From Novosphingobium lindaniclasticum LE124 (GTDB taxonomy: Bacteria > Pseudomonadota > Alphaproteobacteria > Sphingomonadales > Sphingomonadaceae), in assembly GCF_000445125.1 (NCBI RefSeq), contig NZ_ATHL01000076.1:248001-312000 (forward strand): 64,000 nt of DNA, written 5' to 3'. Positions within the stretch are counted from its first letter, which is position 1. Every line of letters begins with the position of its first letter. The position numbers and the translations under genes are program-made. Below the pieces are notes generated by a model. That model did not search any database. It was not told the DNA's origin and was given only the letters and a program-made list of their open reading frames with translations. Positions 1-8,864 of this stretch are shown here, one piece after another.

Positions 1-1
1 C

Positions 2-67
2 GCGTTCGACGATTTCGCGGGAGGCGGCAATCCCGCCGACAACCGCCGCTGGTTGGGACTGACCTGA
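2..67 (+). CDS. 3' end of an unidentified upstream protein (partial)
   Basis: An open frame enters from the left edge and stops with TGA at 65-67, giving a 21-residue tail that ends in NRRWLGLT. The tail is too short to assign to a family. It lies 65 bases upstream of the MFS gene on the same strand and could be the preceding gene of the sugar-oxidation operon. That would be a natural place for the cytochrome or oxidoreductase partner missing from the window, but nothing in these residues shows it. Confidence 0.45.
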   Translation, partial: AFDDFAGGGNPADNRRWLGLT

Positions 68-132
68 GGGCGGAACGAGCAAGAGCCCCGATAAAAACGT
101 CAAACCGGGGTAAAACGGGAAGAGGAGCGGGC

Positions 133-1437
133 ATGACGGGGATTAACCGGCAAAGGCTATTCTGGTTGAGCGTCCTGGCGCTCTTCACGGCTTCGATGAG
201 CGCATCCCTGCGCGCCGCCGTGGCAAGCAGCCTGAAGGCGGAGTGGATCGATCCCATCGCGCCGATCGCGGCTGGCGAAATGATCGGCGCAGCGCTGGGT
301 TCCGCTTTCCTCGGCTTCTCGATCACCGTCTTCGTCGTCAGCGCGGTGCTGGACCGAATCGGCATCAGCCGCGTTCTGATCGGCTGCGGCGTGGCGTTCC
401 TGACCGGCACGATGCTGATCGTCAGTGCCGGTGCCCTCGCAAGTGGGGCGACCATCTACCATCTGGTCTGGCTGGGCATGTTGCTGAGCGGCATCGGCTG
501 GGGCTTCGCGGAAGCTGCGATCAACCCGCTGACTGCGCGGCTCTATCCCGAAGATACGACGCATCGCCTGAATGTGCTCCATGCCTGGTATCCGGGCGGG
601 CTGATCGTGGGCGGCCTGGCCGGCGTGTTTCTCGCGCCGCTGCTGCCCTGGCAGGCGATCATGGCGCTGGTGTTCCTGCCCGCCATCGGTGTCGTGCTAA
701 TCGGCGCGACCACCCGTTTCCCCCCCACGCCCGCTACGGCAGGCGACAGGGCGATGAAGGACATGATGCTGGAAGTGGTGCGCCGCCCCAGCTTTCTCGT
801 GTGGTTCGGGGCCATGTTCCTCACCGCCTCGTCGGAACTGGCGCCGGGTCAATGGATCGACGTAGCGCTCAGCAACCGGGTCGGGATGCGTGGAATTCTG
901 CTGCTGGTCTACGTCAGCGCGTTGATGTTCGTGTTCCGCCACTTTGCGGGACGGATCGCCGGGCGCCTCTCGAATCCGGGGTTGCTCTGGGTATCGAGCC
1001 TGCTAGCGGCAGTCGGGCTATTCCTGCTGTCGCAGGCGCAGTCGCCGGTCTCCGCGATCCTGGCCTCGACGGTCTGGGGCCTCGGGGTCTGCGCCATGTG
1101 GCCGACGATGCTGGCTTCGGTTGCGGAGCGTTATCCGCGGGGCGATTCCTGGGCGCTGGGGCTGGTCGGATCCGCGGGCGCGCTTGCCAGCTTCTTCGTG
1201 CTTCCGCGCCTCGGCGAAATGTTCGACCAGGCGAAAGTGGAGATTGCTGGCGGGCCGGAAGCCTTCACTCGCCTGAGCGGCGCCGCGCTGCGCGCCGTGG
1301 AAGACGCCGCGGCTTCGCAATCGTTCGCCCGGTTGACGTTCGTGCCGCTGACGCTGCTTGTGGTGTTCGGCGCGATCTGGCTGGTCGAACGGCGCTCAGG
1401 CCGCCGATCGGGCCGCATTGCGGAAGGCGTGGCATGA
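133..1437 (+). CDS. MFS family sugar permease
   Basis: A 434-residue polytopic protein with about twelve hydrophobic segments in the two-times-six arrangement of the major facilitator superfamily. The N-terminus goes straight into the first membrane helix after a short basic stretch (NRQRLFW). The start follows an AGAGGAG ribosome-binding site. It is the first complete gene of a plus-strand operon and overlaps the next gene by four bases (ATGA at 1434). The neighbours are exported sugar-isomerase and oxidoreductase genes, so uptake of a sugar or keto-sugar into the cytoplasm is the likely role. The substrate cannot be read from the sequence. Confidence 0.85.
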   Translation: MTGINRQRLFWLSVLALFTASMSASLRAAVASSLKAEWIDPIAPIAAGEMIGAALGSAFLGFSITVFVVSAVLDRIGISRVLIGCGVAFLTGTMLIVSAGALASGATIYHLVWLGMLLSGIGWGFAEAAINPLTARLYPEDTTHRLNVLHAWYPGGLIVGGLAGVFLAPLLPWQAIMALVFLPAIGVVLIGATTRFPPTPATAGDRAMKDMMLEVVRRPSFLVWFGAMFLTASSELAPGQWIDVALSNRVGMRGILLLVYVSALMFVFRHFAGRIAGRLSNPGLLWVSSLLAAVGLFLLSQAQSPVSAILASTVWGLGVCAMWPTMLASVAERYPRGDSWALGLVGSAGALASFFVLPRLGEMFDQAKVEIAGGPEAFTRLSGAALRAVEDAAASQSFARLTFVPLTLLVVFGAIWLVERRSGRRSGRIAEGVA

Positions 1438-2357
1438 GCCTGACAAGACGCTCCGTGCTCGCCACCGGCCTTGCTGCCGCTGCCCCCTCGAACTTATCCG
1501 CCGCTCCCGGCTGGGGCGCGAGCGGAAGCTCGAATGCCGCCCATTTCTCCCTCGCCTACGCGCCGCACGAAGGCAGCTTCGCCAGTCGCGGCGGGCTGCT
1601 CGAACAGATCGCCTTCGCCGCCGACCAGGGTTTCCGCGCCTGGGAGGACAACGAGGCGCGCAAGCGCTCTATCCAGGAGCAGGAGGCCATGGCCCGCGCC
1701 CTGTTACAGCGTGGAATGACGATGGGCGTCTTTGTCGCCAGCATGCCGAAATGGGCGGAGTTCCGGCCCGTTCTGGGCAGCGACGACGATGCCGACCGGG
1801 AGGCCTTCCTGACCGATATCCGCACTTCGATCGAGGTGGCCAAGCGGCTGAATGCAAAGCACATGACGGTCGTCACCGGCTTCATGGACCGCAAGGTGCC
1901 GGAAGAGATCCAGACCGGCCGCATCATCGACTGCCTGCGCCGCGCCGGGGAGATCGTGGCGCCGCATGGTCTTGCGCTGGTGATGGAGCCGCTCAACACC
2001 CGGACCAACCACCCCGGCGTGTTCATGCACTCGATCGCCCAGGGCTACGCCGTCGCGCGCGGCGCTGACAGCCCGGGCGTGAAGATCCTGGCCGACCTCT
2101 ACCACGAGCAGATCCAGTCCGGGAACCTGATCCCGACGATGGAGGCGTGTTGGGCGGAAATCGGCTACATCCAGTTCGGTGACAATCCCGGCCGCAAGGA
2201 GCCGGGCACGGGCGAAATCAACTACGCCAACGTCGTGCGCTGGCTGCGCGCCCGCAGCTATGCCGGAGTGATCGGCATGGAGCACGGCAACACGCTGGCC
2301 GGGCGCGAGGGCGAGGCGCGTTTGATCGCCGCCTATCGGGCTATCGACAGAGCATAG
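1434..2357 (+). CDS. Exported hydroxypyruvate isomerase-like TIM-barrel protein
   Basis: This 307-residue protein belongs to the xylose isomerase-like TIM-barrel family (AP endonuclease 2 fold). The start chosen is the ATG overlapping the MFS stop. It gives a Tat-type leader (TRRSVLATG) absent from cytosolic hydroxypyruvate isomerases. Likely metal ligands are E185 in MEPLN, D221 and H224 in the DLYHEQ segment, and E283 near the C-terminus. The segment FGDNPGRKEPGTGEINY matches the Hyi subfamily signature. In this operon it more likely acts on a 3-keto sugar or glycoside (epimerisation, isomerisation or lyase chemistry) than on hydroxypyruvate. The family is clear; the reaction is inferred. 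Confidence 0.8.
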   Translation: MSLTRRSVLATGLAAAAPSNLSAAPGWGASGSSNAAHFSLAYAPHEGSFASRGGLLEQIAFAADQGFRAWEDNEARKRSIQEQEAMARALLQRGMTMGVFVASMPKWAEFRPVLGSDDDADREAFLTDIRTSIEVAKRLNAKHMTVVTGFMDRKVPEEIQTGRIIDCLRRAGEIVAPHGLALVMEPLNTRTNHPGVFMHSIAQGYAVARGADSPGVKILADLYHEQIQSGNLIPTMEACWAEIGYIQFGDNPGRKEPGTGEINYANVVRWLRARSYAGVIGMEHGNTLAGREGEARLIAAYRAIDRA

Positions 2358-2374
2358 AAAAAGGGAGCGAGAGG

Positions 2375-3202
2375 ATGAAGTACATCCCTGTCGGCATGCT
2401 GTTGGCGAGCGGCATCGTCGGCTGCGCGCTGCTTGAGGCGCAGGACAAGCCGGGCTTCACGGACACGCCGATGCTGCCCGGCGGCAAATGGCACGTCCAT
2501 GACCCGGACCGCCCGGCACCTCGGGTCATTACCCCCGCTTCCGCTCCGGGCGGCGCGCCCTCGGATGCGGTCGTGCTGTTTTCCGGCACCTCGCTCGACG
2601 CCTGGCGCGGCGAGCGTGGTCCGTGGACGGTCGAGAACGGCGTGATGACCATCCCGCCCCGTGCACAGAGCGGCGGCGAGAACAACCTGATCTCGAAGCA
2701 GGAGTTCGGCGACGTCCAGCTCCATCTCGAATTCCGCTCCCCTAATCCGCCACGAAAGACGTCGCAGGACCGGGGCAACAGCGGCATCTGGTTCATGCAG
2801 CGCTACGAGGTCCAGATCCTCGACAGCTACGAGAACCCCACTTACGCCGATGGAACCGTGGGTGCGGTTTATGCGTGGAAACCCCCGCTGGCGAACCCCT
2901 CGCGGCCGCCGGGGGAGTGGCAGAGCTATGACATCGTGTTCGAACGGCCCCGCTTCGATGCGAAGGGCGGCCTGGTCCGTCCGGCCTACGTCACGGTGCT
3001 GCTGAACGGCGTGCTGGTGCAGAACCATCAGGCGATGCTGGGTACGACGGCCTGGCGCAAGGTCGCACAGTATCAGGCGCACGGCGACAAGGCGCCGATC
3101 CAGTTGCAGGATCACGACTCGCCCGTGTCCTTCCGCAACATCTGGGTCCGGCCCTTGTCGGAAGACGCCATCGCACAGGATCTGGACGGGGGAGAACGCT
3201 GA
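2375..3202 (+). CDS. DUF1080 protein, 3-keto-disaccharide hydrolase-like
   Basis: A 275-residue protein with a hydrophobic N-terminal leader and a lipobox-like SGIVGC, so probably an exported lipoprotein. Residues from about 60 to 265 form a concanavalin-like jelly-roll of the DUF1080 (3-keto-disaccharide hydrolase) family, with DAWRGERGPWTVENGVM at its start and a conserved NSGIWFMQRYEVQILDSYE core. The family is known for members that hydrolyse 3-keto-glucosides or sit beside glycoside-3-oxidising enzymes. It starts 17 bases after the TIM-barrel gene and overlaps the next gene by one base (TGATGG), so it is cotranscribed with the oxidoreductase genes. Confidence 0.82.
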   Translation: MKYIPVGMLLASGIVGCALLEAQDKPGFTDTPMLPGGKWHVHDPDRPAPRVITPASAPGGAPSDAVVLFSGTSLDAWRGERGPWTVENGVMTIPPRAQSGGENNLISKQEFGDVQLHLEFRSPNPPRKTSQDRGNSGIWFMQRYEVQILDSYENPTYADGTVGAVYAWKPPLANPSRPPGEWQSYDIVFERPRFDAKGGLVRPAYVTVLLNGVLVQNHQAMLGTTAWRKVAQYQAHGDKAPIQLQDHDSPVSFRNIWVRPLSEDAIAQDLDGGER

Positions 3203-3768
3203 TGGATCGCAGAAACGCGCTTGCAGGCATGGTCGCCCTGTTCGGCGCCCAGGTATTCGCACCGATCGCCCGCGCAGCCGGACTCGCGCCCGGAGCCGCC
3301 ATTCCGGCCATCGATCAGGGGGTCCCCAGCCTCCAGGTGTTCACGCCCGACCAGCGCGCGCTGATGACGGTCCTGTGCGAACGGATCATTCCGACGACGG
3401 ATACGCCGGGCGCCATCGCCGCAGGCGTCCCGACCTACGTCGAGAAATTGCTCGCCGATTGGGCCTTGGCCGAGGATCGCGTGCCGATCCTGTCCGGCCT
3501 GGCCGAAATCGATGCGCGCAGTCGGCAGGACTACAAAGTGCCCGCCGTCCTGGCCAGACCCGAGCAGCAGGACGCCCTGCTGACCCTGGCGATGAACGAC
3601 GAGCTTCCAGACGGAGAAGAGTTCTTCAAGGCGTTCCGGCAGATGGTCGTGGTCGGTTACTACACGTCCGAGATCGGCATCACGCAGGAGCGCGAATACC
3701 TCCCCGTGCCGGGCGAGTACAACGGCGCCTTCCCTTATTCCCAGGTCAACAAGGTCTATTCGGCATGA
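3202..3768 (+). CDS. Gluconate 2-dehydrogenase subunit 3-like (gamma) protein
   Basis: A 188-residue protein of the gluconate 2-dehydrogenase subunit 3 family, the small subunit that pairs with GMC-type FAD dehydrogenases. The N-terminus carries an Arg-Arg pair followed by a hydrophobic stretch and an alanine-rich cleavage region (DRRNALAG ... ARAAG), consistent with Tat export. The body holds the family's LCERIIPTTDTPGA and YYTSEIG segments. In related FAD glucose dehydrogenases the gamma subunit carries the export signal for the leaderless catalytic subunit. That arrangement is repeated here, since the GMC protein at 4634 has no leader. It overlaps the following gene by four bases. Confidence 0.85.
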   Translation: MDRRNALAGMVALFGAQVFAPIARAAGLAPGAAIPAIDQGVPSLQVFTPDQRALMTVLCERIIPTTDTPGAIAAGVPTYVEKLLADWALAEDRVPILSGLAEIDARSRQDYKVPAVLARPEQQDALLTLAMNDELPDGEEFFKAFRQMVVVGYYTSEIGITQEREYLPVPGEYNGAFPYSQVNKVYSA

Positions 3769-4610
3769 TCGTAAATCGTCGTTCCCTGATGCTGGGCGCC
3801 GGCGGCGCCGCCGCACTCGCGGCGCAGCCCTTCCTCGCCGGCCTCTCCCGCGCTGCGCAGATCCGCAGTGTCGGCCTGCAACTCTACACGGTGCGTGAAC
3901 TCTTCACCGCCGACCCGGTCGCCACGCTCGAGAAAGTGGCCCAGATCGGCTACCGCGAAGTCGAGTACGGTGGCGGCGGCTACGACACCATGGACCATGC
4001 CCTGCTGCGCAAGACCATGGATCGCCTCGGCCTGAAAGCGCCTTCCATCCATGTCGGCTACGACGCGCTGCTGGACAAGTTCGACGCCAGCGTGGCGATG
4101 GCGAAGACTTTGGGCGCCGAGACGATCGTGCTCCCCTATATGGTCGACAAGCATCGGAATGCAGCGGCCTGGGACGCGGCGTTGGTCAATATCAACCGCG
4201 TCGGCGAGCAGTTGAAGGCGGCCGGGCTCGGCTTCGCCTATCATAATCACGACTTCGAGTTCACGGTAAAACCGGACGGCGTGAGCTTGTTCGACCGTCT
4301 GGTGAAAGCCTGCAACCCTGCGCTCGTTAAGATCGAACTCGATCTCTACTGGGCCATCTATGCCGGGCAGGACCCCCAGGCGCTGATCCGCAGCCTGGCG
4401 GGACGCATCTACGCCTATCACGTCAAAGATATGCGCACAGATCGCAGGATGACATCGGTAGGTACCGGTACGATCGACTTCGCGTCGATCTTCAAATTCA
4501 ACGGCCTGGCCGGAGCGCGGCACTTCTACGTCGAGAACGACCAGTCGCCCGCGCCATACCTGCCGGATATCACCAGGAGCTTCGAGACGCTCAGCACCCT
4601 GCGCTTCTGA
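3765..4610 (+). CDS. Exported sugar phosphate isomerase/epimerase-like TIM-barrel protein
   Basis: A 281-residue xylose isomerase-like TIM-barrel with a Tat leader (NRRSLMLGAGG). Candidate metal and catalytic residues are H162, E165, D193, H219, D222 and E257, in the segments HNHDFEF, IELDLYW, HVKDM and FYVENDQ. These match a subfamily common beside GMC oxidoreductases and DUF1080 proteins in keto-glycoside loci. The start overlaps the gamma-subunit stop (ATGA), which excludes the longer upstream extension of the frame. It is the second exported TIM-barrel in one operon. The two differ clearly, so they probably perform different steps (for example epimerase and lyase); this is inference. Confidence 0.8.
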   Translation: MIVNRRSLMLGAGGAAALAAQPFLAGLSRAAQIRSVGLQLYTVRELFTADPVATLEKVAQIGYREVEYGGGGYDTMDHALLRKTMDRLGLKAPSIHVGYDALLDKFDASVAMAKTLGAETIVLPYMVDKHRNAAAWDAALVNINRVGEQLKAAGLGFAYHNHDFEFTVKPDGVSLFDRLVKACNPALVKIELDLYWAIYAGQDPQALIRSLAGRIYAYHVKDMRTDRRMTSVGTGTIDFASIFKFNGLAGARHFYVENDQSPAPYLPDITRSFETLSTLRF

Positions 4611-4633
4611 CCATCGAACGGGAGAGGAACACC

Positions 4634-6316
4634 ATGGCTTCCACAGACAGGTTCGATGCGATCGTCATCGGCTCGGGCATCAGCGGCGGCTGGGCCGCGA
4701 AGGAATTGACCGAAAAGGGACTGCGCGTATTGATGCTCGACCGCGGCCATATGGTCGAACATGGCGAGGGCTACACCTACGACGGCAAGCCCGCTTATGA
4801 AGTGCCTGCCCGCAACATCATGCCGGACGGGCTCAAGGAAAGCGACTACTTCATCGCTCAGCATGGCTATGTCGCCCCCAGCAACCAGGCCTTCTACAAC
4901 AACGACCGGCTCAATCCCTACGATTACGAGGGCGGCAGCAAGTTCTACTGGATCCGCCCGGCGGCGGTCGGCGGCAAGTCGCTGATCTGGGGCCGCTGGA
5001 GCTTCCGCTGGAGCGCGGCCGATTTCGAGGCCAACAAGCGCGACGGCATCGGCGGGCACTGGCCGATCGGCTACGACGATCTCGTCCCCTGGTACAGCTA
5101 TGTCGAGAAGTACATCGGCGTATCCGGATCGCGCGAGAACCTGGACTATCTGCCGGACAGCGAATTCCAGCCGCCGATGCCGATGAACGTCGCCGAAAAA
5201 TGGATGAAGGCTCGGCTGGAAACCGCCTTTCCCGGCCGCAAGATGATCCATGCGCGGCTGTCCAACATGACAGAGGACAAACCCGACCAGAACCGCTCCA
5301 AATGCCAGATGCGCAACCAATGCGCCAACGGCTGCTCCTTCGGTGCCTATTTCTCGACGCAGGCGGTCACCCTGCCGGCGGCGCGCGCGACCGGGCGCCT
5401 GACGCTGCGTAGCGATGCCGTCGTCACAAATCTCGAATACGATCGGGACGCGAAGAAGGTCACCGGCGTCCGCTTCGTCGATGCCAGGACCGGGCAGGCC
5501 GAAGTCGTGCGTGCGAAAGTGGTCTTCCTGAATGCGTCGACGATGGCCTCGGTGCAGATACTGATGAACTCGCGCGCCGAGGGCAGCGCGCGCAGCCATT
5601 TCGACAGCAGCGGCACGTTGGGCCGCTATGTGATGGACCATATCTTCCGCGTCGGCGTGAAGGGCGACATCCCCGGCATGGAGGAATTCATCGAATATGG
5701 CCGACGACCCGGCTCCATCTACGTGCCGCGCTTCCGCAACAACGGCAGGAACGAAGACCTCGGCTTCCGGCGGGGCTACGGGTACCAGGGCGGTGCCTAC
5801 CGCGAACCGTCGAAGCCGGTCGGTTTCGGCGCGTCGATGAAGGAAGGCATGCGCCGCTATAGCGGCTGGAAGTTCCAGATGGGCGCTTTCGGCGAATGCC
5901 TGCCTTACGAAGACAATCATGTCGCGCTGAACCCGAACAAGGCCGACCGCTTCGGAATGCCGCTGATGCAGTTCAACGTGACCTTCCGGGACAACGAACT
6001 GCGCATGATGGCCGACGCGCGCGAGCAAGGCGAAAAGATGCTGCGCGCGGCCGGGCTCAAGAACGTCCAGAGCAAAGTGCGGGAGCATGTGCCGGGCGAC
6101 GCCATTCATGAGATGGGCGGCGCGCGCATGGGTGACGATCCGCGCGCATCGGTGCTCAACAAGTGGAACCAGGCCCATGACGCGTCCAACCTCTTCGTCA
6201 CCGACGGCGCGCAGATGGCCTCGATATCCTGCGTCAATCCCTCGCTGACCTTCATGGCCTTGACGGCGCGCGCGGTCGATCACGCCGTCGATGGATTGAA
6301 GTCCGGCGCGATCTGA
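4634..6316 (+). CDS. GMC-family FAD oxidoreductase (sugar dehydrogenase catalytic subunit)
   Basis: A 560-residue glucose-methanol-choline oxidoreductase. The FAD-binding Rossmann motif GSGISGG lies at residues 13-19. The catalytic His/Asn pair is probably H492 (HEMGGARMG) and N535 (CVNPSLTF). Three cysteines (C224, C230, C234 in [14 protein letters not shown]) lie where bacterial FAD glucose dehydrogenases place an iron-sulfur cluster. There is no signal peptide, and export with the Tat-bearing gamma subunit at 3202 is expected. Resemblance is to gluconate 2-dehydrogenase and glycoside 3-dehydrogenase catalytic subunits; with the DUF1080 and TIM-barrel neighbours, C3 oxidation of a glycoside is favoured. 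No cytochrome c subunit is encoded nearby. Confidence 0.88.
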   Translation: MASTDRFDAIVIGSGISGGWAAKELTEKGLRVLMLDRGHMVEHGEGYTYDGKPAYEVPARNIMPDGLKESDYFIAQHGYVAPSNQAFYNNDRLNPYDYEGGSKFYWIRPAAVGGKSLIWGRWSFRWSAADFEANKRDGIGGHWPIGYDDLVPWYSYVEKYIGVSGSRENLDYLPDSEFQPPMPMNVAEKWMKARLETAFPGRKMIHARLSNMTEDKPDQNRSKCQMRNQCANGCSFGAYFSTQAVTLPAARATGRLTLRSDAVVTNLEYDRDAKKVTGVRFVDARTGQAEVVRAKVVFLNASTMASVQILMNSRAEGSARSHFDSSGTLGRYVMDHIFRVGVKGDIPGMEEFIEYGRRPGSIYVPRFRNNGRNEDLGFRRGYGYQGGAYREPSKPVGFGASMKEGMRRYSGWKFQMGAFGECLPYEDNHVALNPNKADRFGMPLMQFNVTFRDNELRMMADAREQGEKMLRAAGLKNVQSKVREHVPGDAIHEMGGARMGDDPRASVLNKWNQAHDASNLFVTDGAQMASISCVNPSLTFMALTARAVDHAVDGLKSGAI

Positions 6317-6351
6317 CACAGAGCGCGCTTCCACGATATGGAGGCAGAAGG

Positions 6352-7392
6352 GTGGCGAGACGAACCGAAAGCGGCGTGACGATCCGCGCAGTCGCGCAGC
6401 GCGCGGGCGTTTCGGCCATGACCGTGTCCAACGTCCTCAACCGAGCGGGCCGGGTCAGCGCGGCGACGGAAGCGACCGTCCAGGCGGCGATAGCGGAACT
6501 CGGTTACGTCCCCAACCTGGCCGCGCGGCGCCTCGCTAAATCCCGCGCCACGACAGTAGGCCTGCTTTACAGCAATCGGCGCACGCCGTTCCTCGATGCC
6601 GTGCTTGTGGGCGCTTTGCGGGCGACCAACGCGCACGGCCTGCAGCTTATCCTGCGCGACGGAGACGGTGTCAGCCGCAGGGAAGCCGAAGGGCTGGCGC
6701 AGGATCTCGTCCGCTCGGGCGCTGATGCCCTGCTGCTCATCCCGCCGTTCGCCGAACAGCTGGACGGGTCGGACAGCCTGCGGGCCTTGGGCGTGCCCCT
6801 GGCCGCCATCGCCACCGGCACCGCCATGGACGAGATTACCACCGTCCGGATAGACAACCGGACGGCCATGCAAGGCATCACCCGGGACGTTGTCGCCAAG
6901 GGCCATCGCCGCATCGCCTATGTCGCGGGTCCGGCGCACTACAGCGTCGTGGCGGCGCGGCTTGAAGGATTCCGCGCGGCCCTTGAGGATGCTGGAGTGC
7001 CTGAAGATCTCGAGCTGATCTACCAGACCGGCGAGTTCGACTACGATACCGGCAGGCAAGCCGCACGAGTGCTTCTCTCCCGAAGCGACCCGCCCACGGC
7101 CATCATCTGCAGCAGCGACGATCTCGCCGCCGGGGTCGTCGCAGAGGCCATCGACCGCGGCCTGCAATTGCCTGGCGATCTCTCGGTCACCGGTTTCGAC
7201 GATACCATTCTGGCCTCGCGCCTGTCGCCCGCGCTCACCGTCGTAAGCCAACCGGTGGAGGAGATGGCCTTCCGCGCCGCCCGCTGCCTGATCGCCGCGC
7301 TGGACGGCAACGGTTTCATCGCAAGCGACCAAATTCTCGATCACGCCATCGTCCGCCGCGCGTCGGTCGCGCGGCCGGCAAAGTCAACATAG
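6352..7392 (+). CDS. LacI-family transcriptional regulator
   Basis: A 346-residue regulator starting at GTG, placed by a GGAGG site about nine bases upstream. Residues 10-29 form the LacI helix-turn-helix (RAVAQRAGVSAMTVSNVLN), followed by the hinge (NLAARRLAKSRATTVGLLY) and a periplasmic-binding-protein-like effector domain ending near the C-terminus. It lies inside the operon, 35 bases after the GMC gene and 15 before the Dabb gene, so it probably controls its own operon in response to a sugar. I found no convincing LacI palindrome in the 65 bases before the MFS gene. Confidence 0.9.
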   Translation: MARRTESGVTIRAVAQRAGVSAMTVSNVLNRAGRVSAATEATVQAAIAELGYVPNLAARRLAKSRATTVGLLYSNRRTPFLDAVLVGALRATNAHGLQLILRDGDGVSRREAEGLAQDLVRSGADALLLIPPFAEQLDGSDSLRALGVPLAAIATGTAMDEITTVRIDNRTAMQGITRDVVAKGHRRIAYVAGPAHYSVVAARLEGFRAALEDAGVPEDLELIYQTGEFDYDTGRQAARVLLSRSDPPTAIICSSDDLAAGVVAEAIDRGLQLPGDLSVTGFDDTILASRLSPALTVVSQPVEEMAFRAARCLIAALDGNGFIASDQILDHAIVRRASVARPAKST

Positions 7393-7407
7393 AGGAACGG
7401 CTGCACC

Positions 7408-7818
7408 ATGGAAGCAAGCAGACGGGAATTGGCGACCTTGATCGCACTGGGAAGCACTGTCGCAGCCTTCCCGGCCGCCGCCGCCGAAATCATCGCCAGT
7501 AAGCCCAAGCTGGTCCATCATGTCTTCTTCTGGCTGAAAAATCCCGGCTCGCAGGCAGACCGCGGGAAACTGATCGCAGGGCTTCGCCTGTTGCGAGGCA
7601 TTCCCGTGATCAGGAAGCTGGAGATCGGCATCCCGGCACCCACGGAACGCCGGGATGTCGTCGATGCCAGTTACGACGTGTCCGAGCTGATGTTCTTCGA
7701 CAATGCGGCGGATCAGAAGATCTACCAGGATCATCCGATCCACCAGCACTTCGTCACGTCGTGCGCAGATCTATGGGACAAAGTGGTGGTCTACGACATG
7801 GCGATCGTCCCGGAATAG
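7408..7818 (+). CDS. Exported Dabb (stress-responsive A/B barrel) domain protein
   Basis: A 136-residue protein. Residues 1-28 resemble a Tat/Sec leader (SRRELATL ... AAFPAAAAE). The remaining ~105 residues match the dimeric alpha/beta barrel (Dabb) family, with LVHHVFFWLKN opening the domain and KIYQDHPIHQHF near its end. Dabb domains occur as small enzymes and as stress proteins. An exported one at the end of a sugar-oxidation operon could act on a reactive keto-sugar intermediate, but no catalytic assignment is possible from sequence. Confidence 0.72.
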   Translation: MEASRRELATLIALGSTVAAFPAAAAEIIASKPKLVHHVFFWLKNPGSQADRGKLIAGLRLLRGIPVIRKLEIGIPAPTERRDVVDASYDVSELMFFDNAADQKIYQDHPIHQHFVTSCADLWDKVVVYDMAIVPE

Positions 7819-7976
7819 AGACAGCCGCCCGTTCGGGCCGATCGGCACACCTGATCTCGATCAACATCGGAAACTTCGCGCGCCGCTGCACGCTTGAAAC
7901 AGGCATGGCACCGCTTGAGTGCACGGACACCCGCTGAGGGTCAGGCTGACCGAAGCGCATGAAGTCGGAGATCTCG

Positions 7977-8864
7977 ATGTCCTTTCTCGACAGGATAGCA
8001 GCGACGCTGGCCCCGGCCGCTTCGGACGAAGCGAGGGCGCAAGCCCGGCGCGACGTGCAGGCTCTTGCGTCCTCGGAACGCTGGCTCGCCCCGATCGTCG
8101 ATCAGCACAAGCAGATCGAAAGCCTCGTTCTGGAAGCCATCAACGCGAATACGCCCGACGCACGGATCTCCGGAATGCGTGAACTCGCGGCCGTACTCAC
8201 GGCGCATTCGATGGCGGAGGAAGCGGTGATCTACCCGGACATCTCCGAGTACGACAGCAAGACCCATGCCGCCATGGCCTATGAAGAACACGCCATGACG
8301 AAAGTGCAACTGGCCAAGCTCGAGAAGATCGAGCCGATGAGCGAGGAGTGGCAGGAGAAGCTGCGCCACATCGAAAGCGCGCTCCAGCAGCACATGTACC
8401 AGGAAGAGAACAGCTGGCTCCCGGCCCTGGCAGCGGATCTCCCTGATGCTGAGAAAGATCGCATCGGCGCCCGTTATACCGAGGAGTACGGCCGGTACCG
8501 CAGCGGCGCGGAACGATCGCCGCCTTCGGCGCAGTCTACATCGCACGCAGGAGCAATCGGCATGGACAAGACCGGCCTACCCGAGAACGCCCACCCGACA
8601 CAGGCAATGCCCCACGACGGGAGGCCGGGCGCGCCGGACGGCGTCAACACGCAGGCCCAGTTCAACGCGACCGACGGCAGCGATGCGGGGGCGCCTTACC
8701 CGAACCCGCATACCGGCAAGTCGGATGCAGAGCGCGAGGACATGGGCAATACGGTGATGGGACATGGCGGCCAGTCGACCATCGGCTACCATGGAAGCGG
8801 ACGCCTGGGCGACCGGAAGCTGAAGCCCGAGGGTAACCCCAACTCGGGATCAAGCGGCGATTGA
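7977..8864 (+). CDS. Hemerythrin HHE-domain protein with long disordered tail
   Basis: The first ~165 residues form a four-helix hemerythrin-like domain with di-iron ligand candidates in VDQHKQIE, TAHSMAEEAVIYPDI, YEEHAMTK and QHMYQEENSWLPAL. The ATG at 7977 is preferred over the one at 7959 because GGAG lies six bases upstream of it. About 120 further residues are rich in Gly, Asp, Asn, Pro and Ser and look disordered. Such proteins bind O2 or NO, or buffer iron and redox stress. A 158-base gap precedes the gene, which begins a new transcription unit. A hairpin with a T-run follows. Confidence 0.8.
   Translation: MSFLDRIAATLAPAASDEARAQARRDVQALASSERWLAPIVDQHKQIESLVLEAINANTPDARISGMRELAAVLTAHSMAEEAVIYPDISEYDSKTHAAMAYEEHAMTKVQLAKLEKIEPMSEEWQEKLRHIESALQQHMYQEENSWLPALAADLPDAEKDRIGARYTEEYGRYRSGAERSPPSAQSTSHAGAIGMDKTGLPENAHPTQAMPHDGRPGAPDGVNTQAQFNATDGSDAGAPYPNPHTGKSDAEREDMGNTVMGHGGQSTIGYHGSGRLGDRKLKPEGNPNSGSSGD

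Noticed and set aside
243-1433. N-terminal extension of the first TIM-barrel frame through the MFS gene
   Set aside because: The TIM-barrel starts at 1434 with a Tat leader. The upstream part is out of frame with the true MFS protein and has no family match.
4526-6334. Long minus-strand open frame opposite the GMC oxidoreductase
   Set aside because: It is a GC-rich antisense shadow. The plus-strand protein has clear FAD and catalytic motifs, and the antisense product resembles no family.
7819-7976. Possible EcfG-type (GGAAC-N16/17-CGTT) stress promoter before the hemerythrin gene
   Set aside because: GGAAAC is present but the -10 half reads GCTT and the spacing is uncertain; I could not support it. 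No convincing match was found before the stress-type SDR at 18044 either.
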